NCBI RefSeq assembly: GCF_025717005.1
Contig: NZ_JAOVZU010000006.1
Coordinates: forward strand, 202,925-266,924
Direction of reading: 5' to 3'
Source: Actinotalea endophytica
GTDB taxonomy: Bacteria; Actinomycetota; Actinomycetes; Actinomycetales; Cellulomonadaceae
DNA length: 64,000 nt
The translations under genes and the position numbers were made by a program. Below, piece by piece: positions 35,632 to 44,472 of the stretch (within the stretch, counting starts at the first letter, position 1; each line of letters opens with the position of its first letter). The notes beneath the pieces are model-generated. The model had not been told where the DNA came from and did not search any database. It saw only the letters and a program-made list of their open reading frames with translations.

Positions 35632-36495
35632 TCAGCCGGGTTCGACGGGCTCCAGCGCCGGGCGCTTCGCGCGGCGCGTGTCGCCCGAGGAACGGCCGCG
35701 CAGGCGGCGGGTGGCCCACGGGTACGCGTGGTCGCGCAGCCACACGGCGTCGGTGCGCACCTGCTGGCTGCGCGGCAGGCCCGGCAGCGGTGTCAGCGGG
35801 TCGTCCCATCGTTCGTCGTCCGGCTCCAGGCCGAGCGCCACCAGGGCCGCCTGCGCGACGCGGCGGTGCCCCTCGGTGGTGAGGTGGATGCGGTCCGGTG
35901 CCCACATCCGCCAGTCGCGCAGCGACCGCATGCCCCACACATCGACGACGTACGCGCCGTGCCGGCGCGCGATCGTCCAGATGTTCGCGTTGAGCACGCC
36001 GGTACGGCTGCGGGTGTGCCGCACGACCGGGCTGTCGTGGGTGTCCATCCCGGTGGCCAGCAGGACGTCCGCGCCGGTGGCCCTGACCTGGACGACCGCC
36101 TCCTCGAGCAGCGCGCCGAGGGCGTCCGGGTCGCCGTTGGGCCTCAACAGGTCGTTGCCGCCGCCGATCACGCTGACCAGATCGGGTTCCAGCCGGAGGG
36201 CGGCGGGCACCTGGTCGCGGACGATGGGACCGAGCAGGCGTCCGCGGATCGCCAGGTTCGCGTAGGTCACCGGGGTGTCGGAGGTGTGGTCCGCCCTGGC
36301 CGCCAGGTGCCCGGCGAGCAGGTCGGCCCAGCCGCGGCAGACCAGGGCCGGGTCGGTCGTCGTGGTCCGTTCGGGTGGGGCGGCACCGGGGACGTCCCAC
36401 AGGCCCTCGGTGAACGAGTCCCCGACGGCGACGTACCGCCGCCAGGCCGGGGTCCGGGGTGTGGCATCCGAGTGGCGCGATCGGGTGATTCCCAC
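35632..36495 (-). CDS. SGNH/GDSL-type hydrolase
   Basis: A 287-residue esterase or acyl hydrolase of the SGNH superfamily. Block I is VAVGDSFTEGL with the nucleophile Ser, the block III Asn is in GGGNDLLRP, and the Asp/His of block V is in PDRIHLTTEGH. No signal peptide is seen, so it is probably cytosolic. The GTG start at 36495 is chosen for GGAGGTGAT eight bases upstream; the conserved YVAVGDSF begins near residue 19. It is divergent from the riboswitch-led gene. The substrate is unknown. Confidence 0.85.
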   Translation of the reverse strand: MGITRSRHSDATPRTPAWRRYVAVGDSFTEGLWDVPGAAPPERTTTTDPALVCRGWADLLAGHLAARADHTSDTPVTYANLAIRGRLLGPIVRDQVPAALRLEPDLVSVIGGGNDLLRPNGDPDALGALLEEAVVQVRATGADVLLATGMDTHDSPVVRHTRSRTGVLNANIWTIARRHGAYVVDVWGMRSLRDWRMWAPDRIHLTTEGHRRVAQAALVALGLEPDDERWDDPLTPLPGLPRSQQVRTDAVWLRDHAYPWATRRLRGRSSGDTRRAKRPALEPVEPG

Positions 36496-36902
36496 GCCGC
36501 AGATCACCTCCAACACGCACAGGTCGGGACGAACCGGGCGCTTGCGGACCTGGACGCGACCGACGCCCTCGGTCATCCTGTTCATGTCAGCGACAAACGG
36601 CAAACCCACCGTGAGGTGGGGACGCAAAGCCACGGGACCCTCCGGGTCAGCCGGGCCACCGAACGACAGAGGATCGACCATGAGGGCACCTCGGGGCTCA
36701 GCTCCCCTTCCCACCCGTGAGGCACGCATGACGCGTGCCCGGGGTGCGGCGTGCCGCGGTCCCATCAGGAAGGGGACCACGCTCCCGATCTGACGGGAGA
36801 AGTACTGCCCCGACACCGCAGGATGCGCGACCGGGGCACGACCGGAGGGCACGGACGTCCGCCGGAGCAGCACCCGGGAGCGGGACCCACGGAGGGGGAC
36901 AC
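36496..36902. other. Intergenic region carrying a c-di-GMP riboswitch
   Basis: A 407-base gap between the divergent SGNH hydrolase and secreted paralogue D. It contains the class I c-di-GMP aptamer at 36585-36668. A perfect seven-base-pair hairpin follows (GGCACGC/GCGTGCC, 36721-36739), along with other GC-rich stems before the GTG at 36903. No small gene is supported. Confidence 0.75.
36585..36668 (+). ncRNA. Cyclic di-GMP-I (GEMM-I) riboswitch
   Basis: The class I aptamer core is clear. GGCAAACC is at 36599-36606. Stem P2 is CCCACC/GGTGGG with a GTGA GNRA tetraloop at 36605-36620. ACGCAAAGCCAC is at 36622-36633. P3 is GACCC/GGGTC at 36636-36648, followed by AGCCGGGCCACCG, and P1 closes with TGTC/GACA. 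The element lies 235 bases before paralogue D, with hairpins between as a possible expression platform. It should make that secreted protein responsive to c-di-GMP. Confidence 0.9.
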
Positions 36903-37313
36903 GTGAGCAGCGCGAGCACTCGTCGGGCCACAGCGGTGGCCCTTGTCGTGATGGCCTTGGCGGCCGTCCCGACGGCGAACGCTCTCGGCTCCGGTCTGTC
37001 CGCACCCGGTCTGCTCATCGGCAGCTCCGCTGCGGATCCGTGCGGGAGCTCTGCGATCGAGGTCGACTACGACCTCGCCTATGACGTCGAGCTCGGTGGA
37101 TACGGGGTGAGCGCCGCCTGGTTGTCGGGACTGGACGAGCGCTGCCAGGGATACGACGCGATCGTCTCCCTCAACGGGCCCGGGGGGGCGCCGTTGGCCG
37201 AGATGACCACCGAGATCGATGCGACGCGGGTACGCGTCGTGGTACCGGCGGCCACGCCGGTCGCTGCTGAGCAGCTCACGGGGGTGAGCGTCGTGCTCAG
37301 AGGAGGGGCCTGA
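36903..37313 (+). CDS. Small secreted protein, riboswitch-controlled (paralogue D)
   Basis: A 136-residue exported protein. The signal segment [20 protein letters not shown] is followed by the family plan: cysteines at 47 and 81 (34-residue spacing), [18 protein letters not shown], and terminal strand [11 protein letters not shown]. The GTG start at 36903 has GGAGGGGGAC. It is the only gene on this strand after the c-di-GMP aptamer. It is convergent with ung and separated from it by the GC homopolymer tract at 37333. A matrix or adhesion role is inferred. Confidence 0.7.
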   Translation: MSSASTRRATAVALVVMALAAVPTANALGSGLSAPGLLIGSSAADPCGSSAIEVDYDLAYDVELGGYGVSAAWLSGLDERCQGYDAIVSLNGPGGAPLAEMTTEIDATRVRVVVPAATPVAAEQLTGVSVVLRGGA

Positions 37314-37317
37314 CCCC

Positions 37318-38051
37318 TCATGCGGTTGACGTGGCGGCGCCCCCCCGGGGGGGGGGGGGGGCGGGGCGCGGGCCGCGGGGCGGGCCCCCCGCCGCGGCGG
37401 GGGGGGCCGCGGCGCGAGCAGCGCGTCGACGCGGGAGAAGGGCCGTGAGCCGAAGAACCCGCGGGCGGCGGACAGCGGGCTCGGGTGCGGGCTCGCCACG
37501 GCAGGCACGCCGCGCAGCACGGGCCGCAGCTCCTGCGCCTGGCTGCCCCAGAGCACCGCCACCAGCGGGCCGCCGCGCTCCACGAGGGCCTCGACCGCGC
37601 ATGTCGTGACCTCCTGCCAGCCGAGGTCACGGTGTGACGCGGGGGTCCCTGCGCGCACCGTGAGCACGCGGTTGAGCAGCAGGACGCCCTGCTCGGTCCA
37701 CGGGGTGAGGTCGCCGTTCGGCGGGGGTGGGCAGCCGAGGTCGGCGGACAGCTCGGTGAAGATGTTGACCAGCGAGCGTGGCACCGGTCGCACGTCCGGC
37801 GCCACCGAGAACGCGAGCCCGACGGCGTGCCCCGGCGTCGGGTAGGGATCCTGCCCGACGACCAGCACCCGGACCTCGGACATCGGCCGGGCGAACGCCC
37901 GCAGCACGGCGTCGCCCGCAGGCAACCACGCCCGGCCGGCGCCGTTCTCCGCGCGGAGCGCGTCCCCGATGCGTCGCAGCGTGGGCTCGACGGGTGCGAG
38001 GGCCTCGGCCCAGTCGGGCGCCATGATCTGGTCGAGTGGCTGGCGTGGCAC
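37318..38051 (-). CDS. ung: Uracil-DNA glycosylase with corrupted C-terminus
   Basis: Family 1 uracil-DNA glycosylase, which removes uracil from DNA in base-excision repair. The water-activating motif [18 protein letters not shown] and the leucine-loop segment [20 protein letters not shown] are intact. The recognisable sequence stops after SRVDALLA (about residue 212). The expected short C-terminus is replaced by a Pro/Arg/Ala-rich translation of the G/C tract. In the unshifted frame no stop occurs before the neighbouring gene; a shift would end at 37318. A sequencing or assembly error is more likely than a true mutant. ATG at 38051. Confidence 0.85.
37333..37417. repeat. G/C-only homopolymer tract, possible assembly artefact
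   Basis: This stretch is pure G/C. It includes seven C followed by 15 G (37340-37361) and an eight-base G run at 37399-37406. Such runs occur nowhere else in the window. The tract lies between convergent genes and destroys the end of ung. Confidence 0.7.
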
Positions 38052-38121
38052 ATCCGCAGGGTAGAGCGACCGGGGCGCGCGCGGCCCGGACGGCCGAATG
38101 ACAGGCGTGTGATTCCGGCAC

Positions 38122-38127
38122 TACGAT
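38122..38127 (+). promoter_or_regulatory. -10 box upstream of the DUF3263 gene
   Basis: TACGAT lies 26 bases before the ATG at 38154. AGGAGGGA between them is a strong ribosome-binding site. Confidence 0.4.
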
Positions 38128-38153
38128 GACGGGGTCGGTCAGGAGGGAGAACC

Positions 38154-38441
38154 ATGGACGCCGTCGCACACCGGGTCGCCCAGGTGGTTCCCGAGCTGTC
38201 CGAGCGTGACCGTGAGGTCCTCGCCTTCGAACGTCAGTGGTGGAAGTACGCCGGCGCCAAGGAGCAGGCGATCCGCGAGCTGTTCGACATGTCGGCGACC
38301 CGCTACTACCAGGTCCTCAACGCCTTGATCGACTCCCCGGCCGCTCTCGCGCACGACCCGATGCTGATCAAGCGCCTGCGTCGGATGCGCTCGTCGCGGC
38401 AGCGCGCCCGCACCGCGCGCCGCCTCGGCGTCGAGGTCTGA
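38154..38441 (+). CDS. DUF3263 protein
   Basis: A 95-residue small actinobacterial protein with a helix-turn-helix-like core (LSERDREVLAFERQWW; ATRYYQVLNALI) and an Arg-rich C-terminus, suggesting nucleic-acid binding. Divergent from ung, with AGGAGGGA before the ATG at 38154. It is followed by the LytR C-terminal-domain gene, an arrangement common in relatives. Confidence 0.85.
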   Translation: MDAVAHRVAQVVPELSERDREVLAFERQWWKYAGAKEQAIRELFDMSATRYYQVLNALIDSPAALAHDPMLIKRLRRMRSSRQRARTARRLGVEV

Positions 38442-38507
38442 GCCTCCCCGCGGGCCGACTGATCGAAACCCGTCGGCCATCCGGGTGGAGGACTCGGCGC
38501 GAGCGGA

Positions 38508-38513
38508 TACCCT
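38508..38513 (+). promoter_or_regulatory. -10 box of a leaderless promoter
   Basis: TACCCT ends seven bases before the GTG at 38521. Confidence 0.5.
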
Positions 38514-38520
38514 GTCCGCC

Positions 38521-39168
38521 GTGAGGTCGGCCGACTACCCGTATCCCCCAGACGAGTTCGACGCCGCCGCGAACGCCGGCGGACCGCGCGGCGTGCACCG
38601 CACACCGCGCTCCACGTGGAGCCGGTGGTGGCCGTGGCTCGTCGCTCTCATCGTCTTCCCTGCGCTCGCGTTCGTCGCGGTGACGCTGCTGTCCGGCGGG
38701 ACCCTGTTCGGGTTCGGGATCGGCGCGTCGGGCTCCGAGTCGTCGTCGACGTCGGCCACGAGCACGGCGACCGAGTCGGCGACCGAGTCGGCGACCGAGA
38801 CGCCGACCGAGACCGCCACCGAGACGCCGACCGAGACCGCCACCGAGACGCCGACCGAGACCGCCACCGAGACGCCGACCCCCGAGCCCGACCTCGCACG
38901 CACGGTGCGGATCGACAACGCGACGACGACCTCGGGCCTTGCCGGTGGCGCGCGTGACGTGCTCGAGGCGGACGGGTTCACCGACGTGTCGACCGGGAAC
39001 TGGAGCGGCGCCGACGTCGGCACCTCGGCCGTCTTCTACCCGACGGCCGAGGACGTCGGCACCGCGGCCCGGATCGCCGAGACGCTCGGCATCACCCGGG
39101 TCGAGGAGAACGCGGACCTCGCCGGCGACGTGGTGCTCGTGGTCCTCGAGGCGGACTACACGCCCTGA
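38521..39168 (+). CDS. LytR C-terminal domain membrane protein
   Basis: A 215-residue protein with a cytoplasmic Pro/Tyr-rich N-terminus, one membrane helix (WPWLVALIVFPALAFVAVTL), and a Thr/Glu-rich external linker encoded by 24-base repeats. The LytR_C domain follows (VRIDNATTTSGLAGGARDVL). Stand-alone LytR_C proteins are found in actinobacteria and may act in the cell wall. The GTG at 38521 follows a leaderless -10 box. The repeated TETATETP linker could vary in length between strains. Confidence 0.82.
   Translation: MRSADYPYPPDEFDAAANAGGPRGVHRTPRSTWSRWWPWLVALIVFPALAFVAVTLLSGGTLFGFGIGASGSESSSTSATSTATESATESATETPTETATETPTETATETPTETATETPTPEPDLARTVRIDNATTTSGLAGGARDVLEADGFTDVSTGNWSGADVGTSAVFYPTAEDVGTAARIAETLGITRVEENADLAGDVVLVVLEADYTP
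38794..38880 (+). repeat. 24-base tandem repeat encoding TETPTETA
   Basis: Three exact copies of a 24-base unit beginning ACCGAGACGCCG, plus a partial fourth, encode the Thr/Glu/Pro linker of the LytR_C protein. Confidence 0.85.
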
Positions 39169-39196
39169 GGCTGTGTCCTGGTCGCCAGGACGCCCG

Positions 39197-39223
39197 CTTG
39201 CACTCGCCGTGCCCGAGTGCCAA
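39197..39223. promoter_or_regulatory. CIRCE element 1 (HrcA operator)
   Basis: CTTGCACTC-N9-GAGTGCCAA, a near match to TTAGCACTC-N9-GAGTGCTAA. Upstream of groEL. Confidence 0.75.
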
Positions 39224-39231
39224 TAATCTGC

Positions 39232-40996
<1,765 letters not shown>

Positions 40997-41015
40997 GTCC
41001 TGCTCCACCGACACG

Positions 41016-41049
41016 CAACGGCGGGCGTCCCTTCGGGGGCGCCCGCCGT
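41016..41049. terminator. Strong UUCG-capped terminator
   Basis: A 15-base-pair stem starting AACGGCGGGCG, closed by the stable tetraloop TTCG. It lies between groEL and the convergent DUF4031 gene. Confidence 0.85.
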
Positions 41050-41097
41050 TCGTCGTGCCGGGGCTGCGTCGCGCGGCGGACCGTCCGGTCCGCTCGC

Positions 41098-41376
41098 TCA
41101 GTGTCGGTCGCGGTGCCGGTCGCGCGCGGGCACCCGGAGCCCTGAGGCGCGCAGCCGGCGCACGAGCTCGCGGGTGTCGACGAGCTGAGCACCGAGAGCG
41201 AGCAGCTCGTCGTAGCGCTCGGCCGGGACGTCGTAGTGGTCCAGGTCGAAGCCGCGCTCGGGTATCCCGGCTCGTGCCGCGAACTCGTGGAGCTCGCCCA
41301 GGGAGGCATCGCTGACCAGGTGGCCCCAGACGCGCCCGTGGCGCGGCCACAGTGGCGGGTCCACGAGCACGGTCAT
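41098..41376 (-). CDS. DUF4031 protein
   Basis: A 92-residue small protein with the family motif VLVDPPLWPRHGRVWGHLVSD and FDLDHYDVPAERYDELL. DUF4031 proteins are widespread in actinobacteria, with no established role. The ATG at 41376 opens the conserved strand. It is convergent with groEL. Confidence 0.85.
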   Translation of the reverse strand: MTVLVDPPLWPRHGRVWGHLVSDASLGELHEFAARAGIPERGFDLDHYDVPAERYDELLALGAQLVDTRELVRRLRASGLRVPARDRHRDRH

Positions 41377-41476
41377 CCGCCGATGCTGTCACGTGGCCCG
41401 TGGCTCCGCGCGGCGCGGCGCCGGCCAGGCGCCACGGCGGGTGTGCGGGCGGCCCGGGGCGCGCCCCGCGTGTGCC

Positions 41477-41764
41477 CTACCGCAGGAACAGGCGCGTGGC
41501 CTGCTGCTCGGCGGCGTCGTAGTGCTGTGCCGCCGCACCCAGCGCTGCGGTGATCTGGTCCAGGCTCTCCTCGACCCGGCGCTGGGTGGCCGTCCAGTCG
41601 GTCAGCACGCCCGCGAACGCGCTCGCCGCGCCGCCCCGCCAGCCCGCCTGCAGGTCGGTGAGGTGGCGCAGCAGTGCCGCCACCTCGGTCCGGATCGCGC
41701 CGACCGACGCGGCCGCCGCGGACGACGCCCGGGCGACCTGATCGCTGTCGACCTCGTACCTCAT
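41477..41764 (-). CDS. WXG100-family protein (ESAT-6-like)
   Basis: A 95-residue helical-hairpin protein with the central WxG turn in LQAGWRGGAASAF at about residue 42, typical of type VII secretion substrates. The ATG at 41764 has GAAGGGAGC upstream; a longer frame exists but lacks such a site. A YxxxD/E-like motif (YDAAE) occurs in the second helix. No type VII secretion machinery gene is nearby, so its exporter must be elsewhere. Confidence 0.85.
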   Translation of the reverse strand: MRYEVDSDQVARASSAAAASVGAIRTEVAALLRHLTDLQAGWRGGAASAFAGVLTDWTATQRRVEESLDQITAALGAAAQHYDAAEQQATRLFLR

Positions 41765-41927
41765 GGTTGCTCCCTTCGTCAGGGCAACCAGGGTGAGACG
41801 GAGGCGGACGGCAGCCCGCGCGGGTCCGCGGAGGTCGTGGACGCGCACGCCACTCCCGAGACGGGGGACGGCCAGACGCCCTCGGGGCTGGGAGGCGCCC
41901 CGCGAACGGCGGCCCGCGCGTGGGTGA

Positions 41928-42028
41928 GGGTCGTCTCAGGCCCGGGCCGGTGCACCGGGCGGGTCGTCTCAGGCCCGGAGCGGTTCCGCCTGCCGGGTCG
42001 TCTCAGGCCCGGAGCGGTTCCGCCGGCC
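41928..42028 (-). repeat. 34-base tandem repeats carrying stop codons
   Basis: Two nearly identical 34-base units (41961-41994, 41995-42028) and a diverged 33-base unit (41928-41960). All begin GGGTCGTCTCAGG. The neighbouring gene's own terminal segment (GGGTCGGCTCAGG, 42029-42041) is a further variant copy, so the stop codon region has been multiplied. Confidence 0.85.
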
Positions 42029-42036
42029 GGGTCGGC

Positions 42037-42771
42037 TCAGGCGTGGGCGTCGTGCGTCTCGTCCGCCGAGGCGTGCTCCGCCTCGATCCCGGCGAGCTCC
42101 TTCTCGAGCCGGTGCAGCTCGGCCCGCAGGTTCTGCCGGGCCGGCTCCTCCCACGCGGCGCCGAGCGGCGTCTGGAAGAGCGTGTCGCGCTGGTCGAGCT
42201 TGCGCAGGATCGCGATCCGCGCGCGCACGAACTCCTCGACCGGGAGGTGTGCGTACTCGGCCCGTACCTCGGCGAGGTACGTCTTGTAGCGCTGCGGGTC
42301 GCCGGCGAGCATCGCCAGATCGGCGTCGCACAGCACACCGCAGTCGACGTCCTCCGGCTTGGGGGCGTGGCGGCGCAGTGCGGTCACCAGCTCGGCGACC
42401 CGGTCGGCGCGCTCGGCGGGCATCCCCAGCTCGATGAGCTCGGCACGGGCCAGCGCGGCCGAGGCCTGCTCGTCCTCACCGCCCCTGCGGTCGTAGGAGG
42501 CGCCCTCGTCGGCGTCGAAGATCGCACCGTGGTACCAGGCGCCGAGGCGCACGAGGTCGGGCTCGTGCGTCTCGCGCTCGAGCTCGTCGACCCGCGCCAG
42601 GACGTCGGTCAGGTGCCGGATGTTGTGGAAATGCCGTCCGGCCTGCATCCAGCGCCCGATGAGGCGGTCGCCGGTCTCGACGACCTCGGCCTCGTCAGCC
42701 GTCGTGCCGGCGTGCTGGCACGTTCGTACCCACTCCCTGATCAGCCACTCGGGCGCGTCGGGAACAGTCAT
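42037..42771 (-). CDS. HD-domain-like phosphohydrolase, variant metal site
   Basis: A 244-residue protein resembling the predicted metal-dependent HD phosphohydrolases of the COG4339 type. The first helix has HFHNIRHLTDVL and the second AWYHGAIFDADEG. The signature His-Asp pair appears as His81-Gly82, so a key metal ligand is replaced. DEQASAALARAEL and LCDADLAMLAGDP complete the pattern. The ATG at 42771 is preferred over an upstream GTG-type extension. Activity may be altered. The stop codon lies at the edge of a tandem repeat. Confidence 0.75.
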   Translation of the reverse strand: MTVPDAPEWLIREWVRTCQHAGTTADEAEVVETGDRLIGRWMQAGRHFHNIRHLTDVLARVDELERETHEPDLVRLGAWYHGAIFDADEGASYDRRGGEDEQASAALARAELIELGMPAERADRVAELVTALRRHAPKPEDVDCGVLCDADLAMLAGDPQRYKTYLAEVRAEYAHLPVEEFVRARIAILRKLDQRDTLFQTPLGAAWEEPARQNLRAELHRLEKELAGIEAEHASADETHDAHA

Positions 42772-42849
42772 GACACTTCCGTCCGTCGATGACAACGGTT
42801 GGACATCGTAGCCCGCTGCTGCGGGACCTCTGACCACCTCCTCGACGGG

Positions 42850-44472
42850 TCACCCCATCCGGTGACCCTGCTCGATCCGGGAGTCGTCGTCGTCGATGTC
42901 GCCGGACCGGTCCGCGGGCCCGTCGGCCGCATCGCCGGGCTCGGCCGTGTCGGCGCTCTCGGCTGCTGTGCGCGGTGCGTCGTCGAGCTCGACCTCGAGC
43001 TCCTCGAGGTCGTCCAGGTCGTCCGCGTCGGCGTCCTCCTCGATGGCGGCGAGGATGACCCGGACCGTGGTGCCGCCCCCGGGCGTGGCCGCGAGCTCGA
43101 CGCGCCCGCCGTGCGCCTCGACGATCGCGGCGACGATCGCCATGCCGAGACCGGCGCCGCCGGACTCGCGGCCGCGTGCGGCGTCGATCCGGTAGAAGCG
43201 CTCGAAGACCCGTGCCGCGTGCTCCGGGGGGATGCCGGGACCGTGATCCCGCACCTCCAGGATCGCCGCGCCGTCGGTCCGGCCGACCGCCAGCTCGGTC
43301 GGGGTGCCGCCCGGAGTGTGCTGGACGACGTTGCCGATCAGGTTCGCGACCACCTGCCGCAGGCGGGCCTCGTCGCCCCAGGCCAGGGCGCCCGCCGTGG
43401 TCCCGCCCTCGGCGAGCGGCTCGAGACGGACCGGGCGTGCGGAGTCCAGCGCGCGCAGGTCGGCGACCGCGTCCGCGGCGAGCACGGCGAGATCGACGTG
43501 GTCACGGTGCATCGGGCGGTTCTCGTCCAGCCGGGCCAGGTGCAGCAGGTCCTCGACCAGGGCGCCCATCCGGTGCGCCGAGTCCTCGATCCGGCGCATG
43601 GCCGCGGCGTGCTCGTCGGGCGGCAGCGCGCCGATCCGGTAGAGCTCGCCGTACCCGCGGATCGTGGCCAGCGGCGTGCGGAGCTCGTGGCTGGCGTCGG
43701 CGACGAACCGCCGCATCCGGTCCTCGGAGGCGGCCCGTGCGTCGAAGGCCTGCTCGATCTGGGAGAGCATCGTGTTGAGCGCGGCGGAGAGCCGGCCCAC
43801 CTCGGTGGTCGGCGGCTCGGGCGGGACGCGTCGCGACAGGTCGCCCTCGGCGATCGCGGCGGCGGTGTCCTCGATCCGGCGCAGCGGGCGCAGCGAGCGA
43901 CGCACCGCCCACCACCCGGCGAACGCCCCGACGACCACCACGCCCAGCGCGATCCCGCCGAGGAAGAGCTTCATCTCGCGCAGGGTCGCCTCGGCCGAGT
44001 CGAGCGGCAGCGCGACCGCTACCGCGCCGACGATGGCCGATCCGCTCGCGGGCTTGACGAGAACCCGCCAGTGGCCGTCGCCCGTGGTGTCGTCCACCGT
44101 GAAGGCCTTGCCGTCCAGCGCGATCACCTGGTCGGTCGTCAGCGCGGGGATCACCGGCGCGCCGCCGTCGTCGTTGATCGACCAGGTGTCGAGCGTGCCG
44201 CCCTCGGCGTCGAGGAACGTCACGTGGTAGTCGCTGAAGCCGCGTTCGACGGCCTCCTCGTTCCCTCGGATGCCGCTGTGCAGCGCCTGGTCGACCACCG
44301 GCTGGGCCGCGGTCGACAGCTGGGAGTCGATCTGGCTGATCAGCGTGCGTTCCAGGAGCGTCAGGGCCACGCCGCCGCTGAGCAGCAGGCCGACCACGAG
44401 CAGCCCGGTGAACACCGCCGTCAGCTGGGTGCGCAGCGGCAGTCGCGACCAGGCGGAGCGGTCCTCGCTCAT
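42850..44472 (-). CDS. Sensor histidine kinase with acidic tail
   Basis: A 540-residue membrane kinase. It has a first helix in residues 16-36 (LTAVFTGLLVVGLLLSGGVAL), an external sensory domain, a second helix (LFLGGIALGVVVVGAFAGWW), HAMP, an H-box (FVADASHELRTPLATIRGY), an N-box (NLIGNVVQHTPGG) and G-boxes (GPGIPPEHA; GAGLGMAIVAAI). A strongly acidic C-terminal tail of about 60 residues (DADDLDDLEELEVELDD) is unusual. It overlaps the response regulator stop (ATGA). Similar to TcrY/MprB-type kinases; the signal is unknown. Confidence 0.9.
   Translation of the reverse strand: MSEDRSAWSRLPLRTQLTAVFTGLLVVGLLLSGGVALTLLERTLISQIDSQLSTAAQPVVDQALHSGIRGNEEAVERGFSDYHVTFLDAEGGTLDTWSINDDGGAPVIPALTTDQVIALDGKAFTVDDTTGDGHWRVLVKPASGSAIVGAVAVALPLDSAEATLREMKLFLGGIALGVVVVGAFAGWWAVRRSLRPLRRIEDTAAAIAEGDLSRRVPPEPPTTEVGRLSAALNTMLSQIEQAFDARAASEDRMRRFVADASHELRTPLATIRGYGELYRIGALPPDEHAAAMRRIEDSAHRMGALVEDLLHLARLDENRPMHRDHVDLAVLAADAVADLRALDSARPVRLEPLAEGGTTAGALAWGDEARLRQVVANLIGNVVQHTPGGTPTELAVGRTDGAAILEVRDHGPGIPPEHAARVFERFYRIDAARGRESGGAGLGMAIVAAIVEAHGGRVELAATPGGGTTVRVILAAIEEDADADDLDDLEELEVELDDAPRTAAESADTAEPGDAADGPADRSGDIDDDDSRIEQGHRMG

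Noticed and set aside
36765-37317. Continuation of the ung frame beyond the G/C tract
   Set aside because: The extra 180 residues are antisense to paralogue D and unrelated to any UDG. The open frame results from the GC-rich tract hiding the true stop.
37333-37417. G/C tract as a telomere-like, CRISPR or origin sequence
   Set aside because: It has no repeat-spacer structure, no DnaA boxes and lies between convergent genes. Assembly error or a homopolymer is more likely.
41928-42028. Tandem 34-base repeats as a CRISPR array
   Set aside because: The units are adjacent without spacers and copy the end of the neighbouring gene. No cas genes are near.
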